DNA of 64,000 nucleotides from Profftia sp020342455 (GTDB taxonomy: Bacteria; Pseudomonadota; Gammaproteobacteria; Enterobacterales; Enterobacteriaceae): contig NZ_CP080506.1 of the NCBI RefSeq assembly GCF_020342455.1, positions 124,001 to 188,000 of the forward strand, in the 5' to 3' direction. Below are positions 34,716 through 44,349 of the stretch, piece by piece (positions within the stretch are counted from its first letter, which is position 1; every line of letters starts with the position of its first letter). Both the position numbers and the translations under genes were made by a program. Below the pieces are notes generated by a model. The model saw nothing but the letters and a program-made list of their open reading frames with translations. It was not told the origin of the DNA and made no database searches.

Positions 34716-35672
34716 TTATAATAGATACATAGATGAGTTATCTGCCCCCTCTTTATCAACATAAGGTAAGTACATATGTTCGCGTTTCATTCCTAATTTT
34801 AAAGCTAATGAAGATGCAATATAAATAGAAGAAATAGTACCTATAAAAACACCAATAAACATAGTTAACGCAAATCCCTGCAACATAATACCACCAAATA
34901 TATAGAGTATTAAAACAGCTGATAATGTTATAGCAGACGTTATAATAGTGCGGTGTAACGTTTGTGTTAATGAAATATTGATAATATTGTAAGTTGTACT
35001 ATAACATATATTTTGGCAGTTTTCACGAATACGATCAGAAATTACGATGCTATCATTTAGAGAGTAACTAATAACTGACATTAAAGATGCTATAATGGTA
35101 AGGTTTATTTCAAAATGTATTAATGATAATATTCCTAGCGTAATGATTATATCATGTATTAGGGATATCACTGCTCCTAAAGCTAAGCGTAATTCAAAGC
35201 GTAATCCTAAATATAATAAAATACATATTAGTGCTATTAATATAGCCATTTCGCTAGTCTGTATCATATATGTACCAATGCTAGGACCAATAATCTCTAA
35301 GCGCTTAATAGAAATGTCTCCATACATAACTTGTCTTAATATTTCTATGACTCGATTACTCAAATTTTTTATTGGTGGCATACGAATAATAATATCATGG
35401 TTATTACCTAAATGTTGTATAATTGGATTAATATAGCAATATTTTTCTAATACACTACGTATTACATTTAAGTCAGGTTCTTTCTTAAAACTCATCTCAA
35501 TAACTGTACCTCCAGTAAAATCTAAACCTAAATTAAAACCTTTAGTAAAAATAATACCAAAAGAAGTCAATATTAGTATACCTGAAATAATAAAAGCAAT
35601 AAAATTCCATTGCATAAAATCTATAATTTTATAATCATATTTTGGTTGTTTTATATTATATTTGTGTTCCAC
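34716..35672 (-). CDS. secF: Protein translocase subunit SecF
   Basis: Inner-membrane partner of SecD that uses the proton gradient to help pull secreted proteins through SecYEG. About six membrane helices are visible, with the family blocks FNLGLDFTGGTVIE, DIIIRMPP, SLIHDIIITLGILSL, SVISYSLNDSIVISDRIREN and SLTQTLHRT. The frame is open from an ATG at 35717, which would overlap secD. The GTG at 35672 has GAGGGG ahead and starts 10 bases after the secD stop, so I take it (318 residues; E. coli 323). The C-terminal EGADNSS resembles the E. coli end. It closes the yajC-secD-secF run. Confidence 0.95.
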   Translation of the reverse strand: MEHKYNIKQPKYDYKIIDFMQWNFIAFIISGILILTSFGIIFTKGFNLGLDFTGGTVIEMSFKKEPDLNVIRSVLEKYCYINPIIQHLGNNHDIIIRMPPIKNLSNRVIEILRQVMYGDISIKRLEIIGPSIGTYMIQTSEMAILIALICILLYLGLRFELRLALGAVISLIHDIIITLGILSLIHFEINLTIIASLMSVISYSLNDSIVISDRIRENCQNICYSTTYNIINISLTQTLHRTIITSAITLSAVLILYIFGGIMLQGFALTMFIGVFIGTISSIYIASSLALKLGMKREHMYLPYVDKEGADNSSMYLL

Positions 35673-35682
35673 AACCACCCCT

Positions 35683-37536
35683 CTATATAGACAGTCTTGT
35701 AATATTTTTGCCACCATAAATCAGATTAACTATAGCTCGAGTACCAATTATAGAGGTAAACATTGATGTTGTAATACCTATAACGGCAGTAATAGCGAAA
35801 CCTTTCATAGAACCGGTACCTACTACGTATAGTATAACTGTAGTAATTAAATTTGTAAAATTAGCATCTACGATACTACTAAAAGCATTTTGATAGCCTT
35901 TTTCTATAGCCTGTTGTATAGATCTGCCATTTTTTAGTTCCTCTTTAATACGCTCATTTATGAGCACATTTGCATCAATAGCAATCGCAAGAGTTAAGAC
36001 AATACCAGCAATACCAGGCATCGTTAGCGTGGCACCTGGTATTAATGACATAATACCTACAATAAGTAGTAGGTTTATAAATAGCGCTATTATTGCAATA
36101 ATACCAAATTTACGATACCATACTATCATAAATACTATAGAAGCAATTAGGCTGCATAAGCAAGCTTGCAAACCTTTAGTAATGTTTTCTATACCTAAAG
36201 TTGGGCCAAGAGTGCGTTCTTCTACAATATAAATTGGAGTAAGTAATGTGCCGGAACGAAGCAATAGAGCAAGCTTTATTGCTTCGTTCCGGCTATTAAT
36301 ACCCGTAATACGAAATCTATTATGCAGACGAGATTGAATTGTTGCAACGTTAATTACTTCTTCTTGTTTTATTAGTATTTTTTTACCATTTGCATCTTTT
36401 TTGCCAGTATTCTTGTACTCTACAAAAAGAGTTGCTATAGACTGACCAATATTATATTGAGTAAAATTAGATATATTATTAGCACCAGATTTATTAAGAG
36501 ATATATTTATTTGAGGACGTTGTAATTCATCCTGACTTATAGTTGATTCAATTATTTGAGAACCAGTAAGTATAATATATTTATATAATACTATAGGTTG
36601 ACCATCACGTGTATATTTTACTTCAGAATCATTAGGTATAATGTTATTACTGTCAGTAGATATATCAATATTTGGGTTTACTAAGCGAAATTCTAAGGTT
36701 GCTGTAGCTCCTAAAATATCTTTTGCACGCGTAGTATCCTGAAGACCAGGAAGTTCAACTATGATAAGATCGTCACCTAGTTGCTGAATTAGTGGTTCAG
36801 CAACACCAAGTTGATTAACTCGGTTTCGTAAAATATTGATATTCTGCTCAACTGCGTATTTACGCGCTTCTTTAATACAGTTAGTAGTTATTACAACTTT
36901 TAAAGATTTTTTTTTAATATTACTAAATACTAAATCATGGTGATGATTAAGAAGGTATTTACTAGCTTGAGAGCAAGTATTAAAATCTAAAAAGCTTATT
37001 TCTATAGTACCAGGAGTTTTATCTATTTTATGGATTATATAATCAGTAATATTTTTTTGATGCATGTCATAACGTAATGATTCTATAATAAAATCTTGTA
37101 GTTTATTTAAAACAGTGTCCAGATCAACCTGTATTAAGAAATGAACCCCCCCGCGTAAATCTAGACCTAATTTTATTGGTTTTGCACCACATGTATCTAG
37201 CCATTTAGGTGTAGCTGGCTTAAGCTGTAATGATATAATATATTTGTCTCCTAATATATCCATTAGGATTTTACATGCCCGCATTTGAATATCAGTATTT
37301 TTAAATTTTACTAAAATAATTCCATTGTTCAATGTAATTGATTTATTTTCACAGTCTGTTTTTTCTAGTATATCGCGAACTTTAACCAGTGTAGTATAGT
37401 CAGTGACTATACTATGCGCACCAGATATCTGTACTGCTGGATCCTCGCCATAGAAGTTAGGTAGTGCATATAGTAAACCAAGCATTACAATTAGTATAAG
37501 TAAAATATATTTCCATAAAGGATAATGGTTTAACAC
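35683..37536 (-). CDS. secD: Protein translocase subunit SecD
   Basis: Large subunit of the SecDF translocation motor. The 617 residues match E. coli (615). An N-terminal helix (about 9-27) is followed by the periplasmic P1 domain (GLDLRGGVHFLIQVDLD near 125, NINILRNRVNQLGVAEP, ELPGLQDTTRAKDILGA). The C-terminal five-helix domain carries ANVLINERIKEELKNGR. The start is GTG with AAGGA upstream. The codons at 36250-36293 (conserved block RNEAIKLALLLRSG) form a perfect inverted repeat with unusually GC-rich codons. secF follows at 10 bases. yajC lies 824 bases upstream, although the two are nearly adjacent in E. coli. Confidence 0.98.
   Translation of the reverse strand: MLNHYPLWKYILLILIVMLGLLYALPNFYGEDPAVQISGAHSIVTDYTTLVKVRDILEKTDCENKSITLNNGIILVKFKNTDIQMRACKILMDILGDKYIISLQLKPATPKWLDTCGAKPIKLGLDLRGGVHFLIQVDLDTVLNKLQDFIIESLRYDMHQKNITDYIIHKIDKTPGTIEISFLDFNTCSQASKYLLNHHHDLVFSNIKKKSLKVVITTNCIKEARKYAVEQNINILRNRVNQLGVAEPLIQQLGDDLIIVELPGLQDTTRAKDILGATATLEFRLVNPNIDISTDSNNIIPNDSEVKYTRDGQPIVLYKYIILTGSQIIESTISQDELQRPQINISLNKSGANNISNFTQYNIGQSIATLFVEYKNTGKKDANGKKILIKQEEVINVATIQSRLHNRFRITGINSRNEAIKLALLLRSGTLLTPIYIVEERTLGPTLGIENITKGLQACLCSLIASIVFMIVWYRKFGIIAIIALFINLLLIVGIMSLIPGATLTMPGIAGIVLTLAIAIDANVLINERIKEELKNGRSIQQAIEKGYQNAFSSIVDANFTNLITTVILYVVGTGSMKGFAITAVIGITTSMFTSIIGTRAIVNLIYGGKNITRLSI
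36250..36293. repeat. Perfect inverted repeat (17-bp arms) inside secD
   Basis: The arms 36250-36266 and 36277-36293 are exact reverse complements around a 10-base loop. They are GC-rich (GCCGGAACGAAGCAATA) inside an AT-rich gene. The protein block they encode is conserved in E. coli SecD, so the palindrome has been fitted into functional codons. Confidence 0.95.
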
Positions 37537-38360
37537 AAAATCATTCCTTAAGCTGTTTAAAATGAGAGAGCTACAGAGGCAGTATCAGTTATGTAACGAA
37601 TGACAAAATATTTGATAGTTTTTTAGTGGACGTGTACTCTCATATTAGCATTATAGCTTAATATAATAGAATATGATTGAGTCGTATATAAAGTATTTAG
37701 TCTCTACATACTTAGCAAAGTAGTGTGTTATATTCTAGGAGTTATAGTTAAATAACTTATTATATTTATAATATTACAGAAATAGTGCAGTTGTTATAAG
37801 ATAGTGATATAAACCAAAATAGCAAATATTAATATCAAGAATAATTTTATGAAATTTTATATTAGTATGACATGTAATTAACCTAAAGTTATATTAACTA
37901 TAATACTATAAAGAATCGTAATTAAGGAAATGGGTTCTTTATTGCTTCTTACGAAAAATTATTAAATTTATATTAACTTTTATTAATGAAAGTTAACTAG
38001 AATACTATTTTCTGTACATATAAAACATGTTAGTCATACTATATTACTTAATAAGCATTATTATAGTTAATTTAATATTTTTATATAATTTTTAACTTTT
38101 TAATAAAATATTGATAAAAGATATTATTTTATTTAATCATAACATATATAATATTATTTTTAATATATAATAAACTATATCCTAGTATAGTTGATCAGTT
38201 TCTATTATTCGTTTATCTATAATGGGCAAAGTAATTCCTAGTTTATACTATTAAAAGTTAATATTAATATTCTCATTACTAAAATATAAACTATTATAAT
38301 ACTAATTATAAATATTATTTATTCAGTAAATATGTTAAAGGTTCCACAAGAACTAATTAA
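37537..38360. other. Expanded gene-free spacer between yajC and secD
   Basis: No gene readable. In E. coli these two genes are nearly adjacent and co-transcribed. No promoter for secD stands out. Confidence 0.6.
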
Positions 38361-38693
38361 TTATAATTGCTTTAAAGTACCTTTTGGTAACATAGCAGTC
38401 ACGAAATCACGTTTAATGATAACTTCAGTATTTTCATTGAGAGCAAGAGTAATATAACCAGTTTCAGTAACCTTGATTACTCGCCCAAGCAACCCACCAT
38501 TAGTTAAAACCTCATCCCCTTTGCTTATTGCACACATCATTTTTTTATGCTCTTTAGCTCTTTTTTGTTGTGGAAAAAGTATCATAAAATAAAAAATTAA
38601 ACCAAATACTAATAACATAATAATAAAAGAGTATGGACTATCTTGATTTACTGCACCAGTAGATGCTATAGATTCAGAAATAAATACACTCAT
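38361..38693 (-). CDS. yajC: Sec translocon accessory protein YajC
   Basis: Small single-span membrane protein associated with SecDF and SecYEG. The 110 residues equal E. coli. The membrane helix covers about residues 22-40 (IIMLLVFGLIFYFMILF), then PQQKRAKEHKKMM, ISKGDEVLTNGGLLGRV and VIIKRDFVTAMLPKGTLK. The ribosome site GGAG lies upstream of the ATG. It lies 172 bases after tgt on the same strand, keeping the E. coli order tgt-yajC-secD-secF. Confidence 0.97.
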   Translation of the reverse strand: MSVFISESIASTGAVNQDSPYSFIIMLLVFGLIFYFMILFPQQKRAKEHKKMMCAISKGDEVLTNGGLLGRVIKVTETGYITLALNENTEVIIKRDFVTAMLPKGTLKQL

Positions 38694-38865
38694 TTAAACA
38701 CTCCATATAATAATTAATAAAAATAAAATAATTCATAGTTCATAATAAAACAATACTTTATATTATAAAGTAAGTGAAGGTTAATATCATTTCTTACTAA
38801 TATCTTGTACTACTAATTATTAGTTTTCAGGAATTATAATTGATTATAAATATATAAGTTTTTTA

Positions 38866-39984
38866 CTAATTTAAAAAATCAGGATGACATTGAAGATTAT
38901 AAAAATTATCAATAAACTTATTAAGATGACTATTTTTAATAGCTTGTCTTAACCCAATCATTAAACGTTGATAATATTGGAGGTTATGTATAGTTTTTAA
39001 ACGTACCCCAAGTATTTCGTTACAACGATCAAGATGATGCAAGTATGCACGGCTATAATTACGACAAGTGTAGCAATTACATTCCGAATCAAGTACATTA
39101 ACATCATTTTTATATCTAGCATTACGTATTTTTAAAATTCCTTTAGTCACAAAAAGATGATTATTACGTGCATTGCGAGTTGGTATAACGCAATCGAACA
39201 TATCAATACCTCTACGAACTCCTTCTACTAAATCTGCCGGTTTGCCTACCCCCATAAGATAACGCGGGTTAGTTTCTGGAATTTGTGGGCAAATGTGCTC
39301 AATAATACTGTACATATCTTTTTTTGACTCTCCTACAGCTAAGCCACCTAATGCGTAACCATTAAAACCTATTTCTAATAAATTTTTAAGTGATACACTT
39401 CGTAAATCTTTATAAATACTCCCCTGAATTATACCAAATAATGATTTTTTATTACCTAATGCATCAAATTTCTTGCGACTACGATTCGCCCATCGTAGTG
39501 AGATTTCCATAGAATTCTTAGCTTCATCCCAGGTGGATGGGTATGGAGTACATTCATCAAAAATCATCACGATATCAGAACCTAAATAATACTGTATTTC
39601 CATGGATTTTTCAGGACTCAGAAAAAGAGAGGAACCATTAATTGGATGACGAAAATATACTCCTTCTTCTTTAATTTTGCGTATCTTATTTAAACTAAAC
39701 ACTTGAAAACCACCAGAATCAGTAATAATTGGTCTATTCCATTGCATAAAATTATGCAGATTTCCATGTAACTTAATTACTTGAAGACCAGGTCGTAACC
39801 ACAGATGAAAGGAATTACTTAGTAAAATTTGTGCGCCAGTTTTTTGTACTTCTTCAGGTGTCACTCCCTTTACAGCACCGTAAGTACCTACAGGCATAAA
39901 AGTAGGTGTTTCTACTATACCGCGTTCAAAAATCAAACGACCACAACGAGCGTATCCATCCGTAGCATCCAATTTATATCTCAC
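38866..39984 (-). CDS. tgt: tRNA-guanine transglycosylase
   Basis: Swaps guanine 34 for the queuosine precursor preQ1 in tRNAs reading NAU/NAC codons. The 372 residues match E. coli (375). The substrate pocket DSGGFQVFSL (near 89-98), GGLAVGE, the catalytic-Asp block DMFDCVIPTRNARN, and the zinc site CNCYTC with HHLDRC are intact. The start is GTG with GGAG five bases ahead, and the N-terminus fits the family. In E. coli queA sits directly upstream; here it does not, and the only queA trace in the window is a pseudogene at 58820-59885. The enzyme would then leave preQ1 in tRNA, provided preQ1 is made or imported. Confidence 0.97.
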   Translation of the reverse strand: MRYKLDATDGYARCGRLIFERGIVETPTFMPVGTYGAVKGVTPEEVQKTGAQILLSNSFHLWLRPGLQVIKLHGNLHNFMQWNRPIITDSGGFQVFSLNKIRKIKEEGVYFRHPINGSSLFLSPEKSMEIQYYLGSDIVMIFDECTPYPSTWDEAKNSMEISLRWANRSRKKFDALGNKKSLFGIIQGSIYKDLRSVSLKNLLEIGFNGYALGGLAVGESKKDMYSIIEHICPQIPETNPRYLMGVGKPADLVEGVRRGIDMFDCVIPTRNARNNHLFVTKGILKIRNARYKNDVNVLDSECNCYTCRNYSRAYLHHLDRCNEILGVRLKTIHNLQYYQRLMIGLRQAIKNSHLNKFIDNFYNLQCHPDFLN

Positions 39985-42036
39985 AAAAACTCCAATATTT
40001 AAAATTAAAATTTATAATAAATATTATATAACATATATTATTATCATAATATACATATAAAAAAACCTTTTAATAAGGTGTATACTTAGAACTATCTATT
40101 ACTATAAAATTTTATTTTTTAATACAAAAATATTATTATTACATTTGTTTATAATAACCAAGTACAATGATATTGATTATCACTATTTTTGATATATCAA
40201 TTAAATACTTGAGTTAAAAATATCTTAGTTTATTGGAATACAATGTAGTAACTATTTAAGTTAATACGATACAATGAATAATATTATATTATTAATATAT
40301 TTTACGAAATATTTGCTAAAAATATTGTTAGAAATATCAGTGTTAATTTAGTAAAATCATATTTTATCTTATAAAGATACTTATATCTAAAAGGGTATTT
40401 TATTAAATAATAAATACTGATATGTTTTATAGTAGTTTTATAATTATAAAATATAAATATATTTAGTAACTGCTATAATTTTACTTTTACTTTTATAAAA
40501 CTAGATTTGATATATAATCTACTTGTAGATATTGTACTCTCTTATCCTAATATAATGTATGTGCTTAATATATTATTATATACTTATATTGATGTGTGTA
40601 TTCTTGATATGATTGTAGTAGTGTAGGTTTTCTAAATATCTTTTTATAAAAAATGATTATATATGGTTTTGTGCTTTAGTTAAGAAGATTTACTTTATGT
40701 GCTCTATAAATATAGAAATTGTATATTTTTAGTGGTATTACTATAATCCTATAGATTTATATAAAATAATTTAAGTACTATTACTTTCTTAATTATATAA
40801 AGATAAAATGAAATGATTTGTACTTCTACTACATTATTAAATTTCACTTATTTTTTTAATACTTAAAATTTAGTATTGTTACTATACTCTTATATATGTT
40901 TATATAATTATAAAGTTATTCATATTTATAATTTATTTTATATATTAATTTTTAAATAAGAGGTTGTTTATATAAGATATTTATATTTTATACTTTTAAA
41001 GTCAAATAATATAATTCATCATTATTTATTGGCAGATAAAGCATACTCATAATAAATACATAAGTTATAGTTACATCATTTTTTACATAGATTATTAGTA
41101 CTACTTGGTATTAATATTGTAAATTTACTTTAATATTAAGGTAAGTAATGGATGTATTTGTATTTATAATATTGTATTAAATTGTATTTACTTACTTTAT
41201 AGGGTAATAATTAAGTTTTAACTAAGAATAAGATTAATACAAAATATTGGAGATTAATATATACAATAAATTAAATGTAAGATACATTTATTGCATATAA
41301 AACATTAATAGTCATACTAACTTTTTAATAGTTGAGTGATTTTTACGTAAACACCGATTTATTATTTCAGTGTCATACCTATCTTTATTTTTATTTACTA
41401 ACTTAATGCTGATTTTGGGGTAGATAATAAAGAAATAGTATTTAAAGGTAACAGATAATAATATTAAAGCAATATTTATTTAATTGAACTAAAGAATAAG
41501 TATTTTGTTTTTATAAGGAGGTATTTTAATTGATTGTTATTATTTATAATATTTCTTTACTAAAGTATACTTACTGAAATATAAATGAGGTAATAAATTA
41601 TTTTCTAGTACTTATATAAGTATATATAAATATATTTTCCTAGAATACATATATGTTATAGAATAATGATTCTAACATGATTTTATGATCGTACTATTTT
41701 AAAATTTCTTATAGGATAGCAATATATAATGATTGCATAATATTTTGTAATATATATTATTACTTATAGATAAGGTTTAATAAGTGATTATACTAATATT
41801 TTGTATATAGTTAATCTCTGTAAATACACTTTATTATAAAAACTGATATAATAAGATATTACTACAATAATTTTTGTTTATCTAACATAAATATGTTAGA
41901 TAAAGTGTATATTTTTAATAAATACTATATTTATAATGTATAAGTAACTTTTTTGTATCAACCCATTAAATTATAAAGCTCAATGAAGTATTTATTGATC
42001 TTTTTATAGTTTTATATAATATTTAGGAGTTATACC
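39985..42036. other. Gene-free stretch between tgt and rpsT
   Basis: No gene recognisable. Contains an orphan Shine-Dalgarno-like AAGGAGGT at about 41515-41522 followed by only a 15-codon frame, and a hairpin with 13-bp arms at 41877-41904. Confidence 0.6.
41877..41904. repeat. Hairpin, 13-bp perfect arms, upstream of rpsT
   Basis: TTTATCTAACATA (41877-41889) and TATGTTAGATAAA (41892-41904) around two bases. A T-rich run follows within a few bases on the plus strand. It lies about 130 bases before rpsT, so it may be a terminator left from a lost upstream gene or part of the rpsT leader. Confidence 0.65.
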
Positions 42037-42297
42037 TTGGCTAATATTAAATCAGCTAAGAAACGCGCAGTTCAATCCGAACAACGCCGTAAACACAATG
42101 CTAGTCGTCGATCTATGATAAGGACTTTTCTTAAGAAGGTATATACAGAGATTGCTAATGGAAATAAAATAGCCGCACAAAATGCATTTTATAAAATGCA
42201 ACCAATTATAGATCGTCAAGCTTGTAAGGGATTAATTCATAAAAATAAAGCTGCACGACATAAGTCAAACCTAGTAGCGCAAATTAACAAAATGTAG
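42037..42297 (+). CDS. rpsT: 30S ribosomal protein S20
   Basis: Binds 16S rRNA in the small subunit. The 86 residues match E. coli S20 (87): ANIKSAKKRAVQSEQRRKHNASRRSM at the start, then a basic helical bundle ending AAQNAFYKMQPIIDRQACKGLIHKNKAARHKSNL and a short Ala-Gln tail. The start codon is TTG, with AGGAG (42025-42029) at good spacing. E. coli rpsT also starts with UUG and uses it in autogenous control, so the rare codon appears to be conserved on purpose. Confidence 0.98.
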   Translation: MANIKSAKKRAVQSEQRRKHNASRRSMIRTFLKKVYTEIANGNKIAAQNAFYKMQPIIDRQACKGLIHKNKAARHKSNLVAQINKM

Positions 42298-43128
42298 TAA
42301 CTGGTACTTTAAAGGAGATTAGAAACTAAATTGTAATTTACTTAAAGATATTTTTAATATTCATAATATAAAACTTAATATTTTATTGTAAATAACACTA
42401 AAAATACAGTATAGTTTGAGAACAATTTATTAATACTATACAAGAGTATATTATAATGTACTTATATTTGATTTTTTAAATATTGTTAATAAGTAATTGC
42501 AATATATATTGCAATATAATTGATATTATATCAGTAAGTATATATTTTAGAAGTTATATTAAGAGATATATTATTAACTGATTAAGTTTGTTAATATAAT
42601 TAATATAAAATTGTATTATATAATAAAATGAGAGAACTAACAGTTAGTTAGTAATCTTGTATGGTTAGTTATTTTTTCCGCAAATATAGTACATTATCAA
42701 AATAGTTATGACTTTATATTTAATAAACTGCAATTCTTTAGTTCTCCAATAAAATTACAGTTCTAGGTTTAGTATTTATATAAAATATTCATTGACAAAT
42801 CTATGATGTTTATCAGTTTATTTACACTTTTAATATTTTGTATTCGTTAAGGATGGAATCCATGTAATATCAAAAAGTAATTATTTTATTACACATTACA
42901 TCTATCTGAATTACTATAATATTTATATAAAGATACTAAGCATCCTATTAATATAATATAAATACTAACACTTAGTAATAAATTAATATTCTATGAATTT
43001 TTTTAAATAAGGAAATTAATATCTTATCTGTATTTATAATATCTTAATCTAACTTGCTCAGATTATCAGTATACGTTACAGTGCGTTTCAAAACCTGAAT
43101 AAACCATAGATATATAAGAGGTTAATGT
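42298..43128. other. Gene-free stretch between rpsT and fabB
   Basis: No gene readable. In E. coli mnmC lies upstream of fabB on the other strand; I compared the minus strand with it and saw no match. Confidence 0.6.
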
Positions 43129-44349
43129 ATGAAACGTGCAGTAATTACTGGATTAGGAGTTATTTCTAGTATTGGGAATAATCAGCAGGAAGTTCTAGCT
43201 TCTCTAAAAAAAGGCCGTTCAGGTATTATATCAGCTCCTGAATTAAAAGAGGCTGGTATGCGTAGCCAAGTCTGGGGTGGTATTACGCTAGAAACTACAG
43301 GAATGATTGATCGCAAAATAATGCGTTTTATGAGTGATGCATCTATTTATGCCTATTTATCGATGCAGGAAGCTATTAAAGATGCTGCTTTAGATGATAA
43401 TATAGTATCTAACGAACGTACTGGTTTGATAGTTGGTTCCGGTGGAGGATCACCACGTAATCAGGTATCTGGTGCAGATAGTATGCGTACACGTGGTCTT
43501 CGTGGTGTTGGTCCTTATATGGTTACAAAAGCTATGGGTTCTGGTGTATCAGCATGTTTAGCAACACCATTTAAAATAAGAGGAGTAAATTATTCAATTA
43601 GCTCAGCTTGTGCTACTTCTGCTCATTGTATAGGTAATGCTGTAGAAATTATACAATTATGCAAGCAAGATGTTATGTTTGCAGGTGGTGGAGAGGAGTT
43701 ATGCTGGGAACTAGCTTGTGAATTTGATGCAATGGGTGCTCTTTCTACCCACTATAATACTACTCCAGAAAAAGCATCAAGAACCTATGATACTAAACGT
43801 GATGGATTTGTAATTTCAGGTGGTGGTGGTATAGTAGTTGTTGAAGAACTAGAACATGCTCTTAATCGGGGTGCACATATATATGCCGAAGTAGTAGGTT
43901 ACGGTGCAACTTCTGATGGATACGATATGGTCGTACCTTCAGGTGAAGGAGCTGCGCGCTGTATGCGTATAGCTATGAAAAACATGAATTACTCTACTAC
44001 TGTTGATTATCTAAATGTTCATGGAACTTCCACCCCTATAGGTGACGTGAAAGAACTAGGTGCAATACGTTCAGTTTTTGGTCAACATACTCCAGCAATT
44101 TCTGCAACTAAAGCAATGACTGGCCATGCATTAGGTGCTGCAGGCGTGCATGAAGTAATATATACGCTACTTATGCTAGAACATGGTTTTATAGCCCCAA
44201 GTATTAATATAGAGGAGTTGGATGATCAAGCTAATAATATGCATATAATTACTAAACCAACTAAGTGCAATCTATACACTGTTATGTCGAACAGTTTTGG
44301 CTTCGGCGGTACTAATGCTAGTCTTCTTATGCAAAAAATACGTACATAA
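43129..44349 (+). CDS. fabB: 3-oxoacyl-ACP synthase I (KAS I)
   Basis: Condensing enzyme of fatty-acid elongation, needed in E. coli for unsaturated fatty acids. The 406 residues equal E. coli. The thiolase fold carries the active-site Cys in SISSACATSAHCIGNA (about 163) and the two catalytic His in NVHGTSTPIGD (about 298) and AMTGHALGAAG (about 333). The C-terminal SNSFGFGGTNASL is intact. AGAGG precedes the ATG. It stands alone between deserts. Its retention suggests the cell still builds its own membrane lipids. Confidence 0.98.
   Translation: MKRAVITGLGVISSIGNNQQEVLASLKKGRSGIISAPELKEAGMRSQVWGGITLETTGMIDRKIMRFMSDASIYAYLSMQEAIKDAALDDNIVSNERTGLIVGSGGGSPRNQVSGADSMRTRGLRGVGPYMVTKAMGSGVSACLATPFKIRGVNYSISSACATSAHCIGNAVEIIQLCKQDVMFAGGGEELCWELACEFDAMGALSTHYNTTPEKASRTYDTKRDGFVISGGGGIVVVEELEHALNRGAHIYAEVVGYGATSDGYDMVVPSGEGAARCMRIAMKNMNYSTTVDYLNVHGTSTPIGDVKELGAIRSVFGQHTPAISATKAMTGHALGAAGVHEVIYTLLMLEHGFIAPSINIEELDDQANNMHIITKPTKCNLYTVMSNSFGFGGTNASLLMQKIRT

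Noticed and set aside
35095..36232. Open frames of 113 and 90 codons antisense to secF and secD
   Set aside because: Shadows of the membrane-protein codons on the opposite strand; no start signals and no family match.
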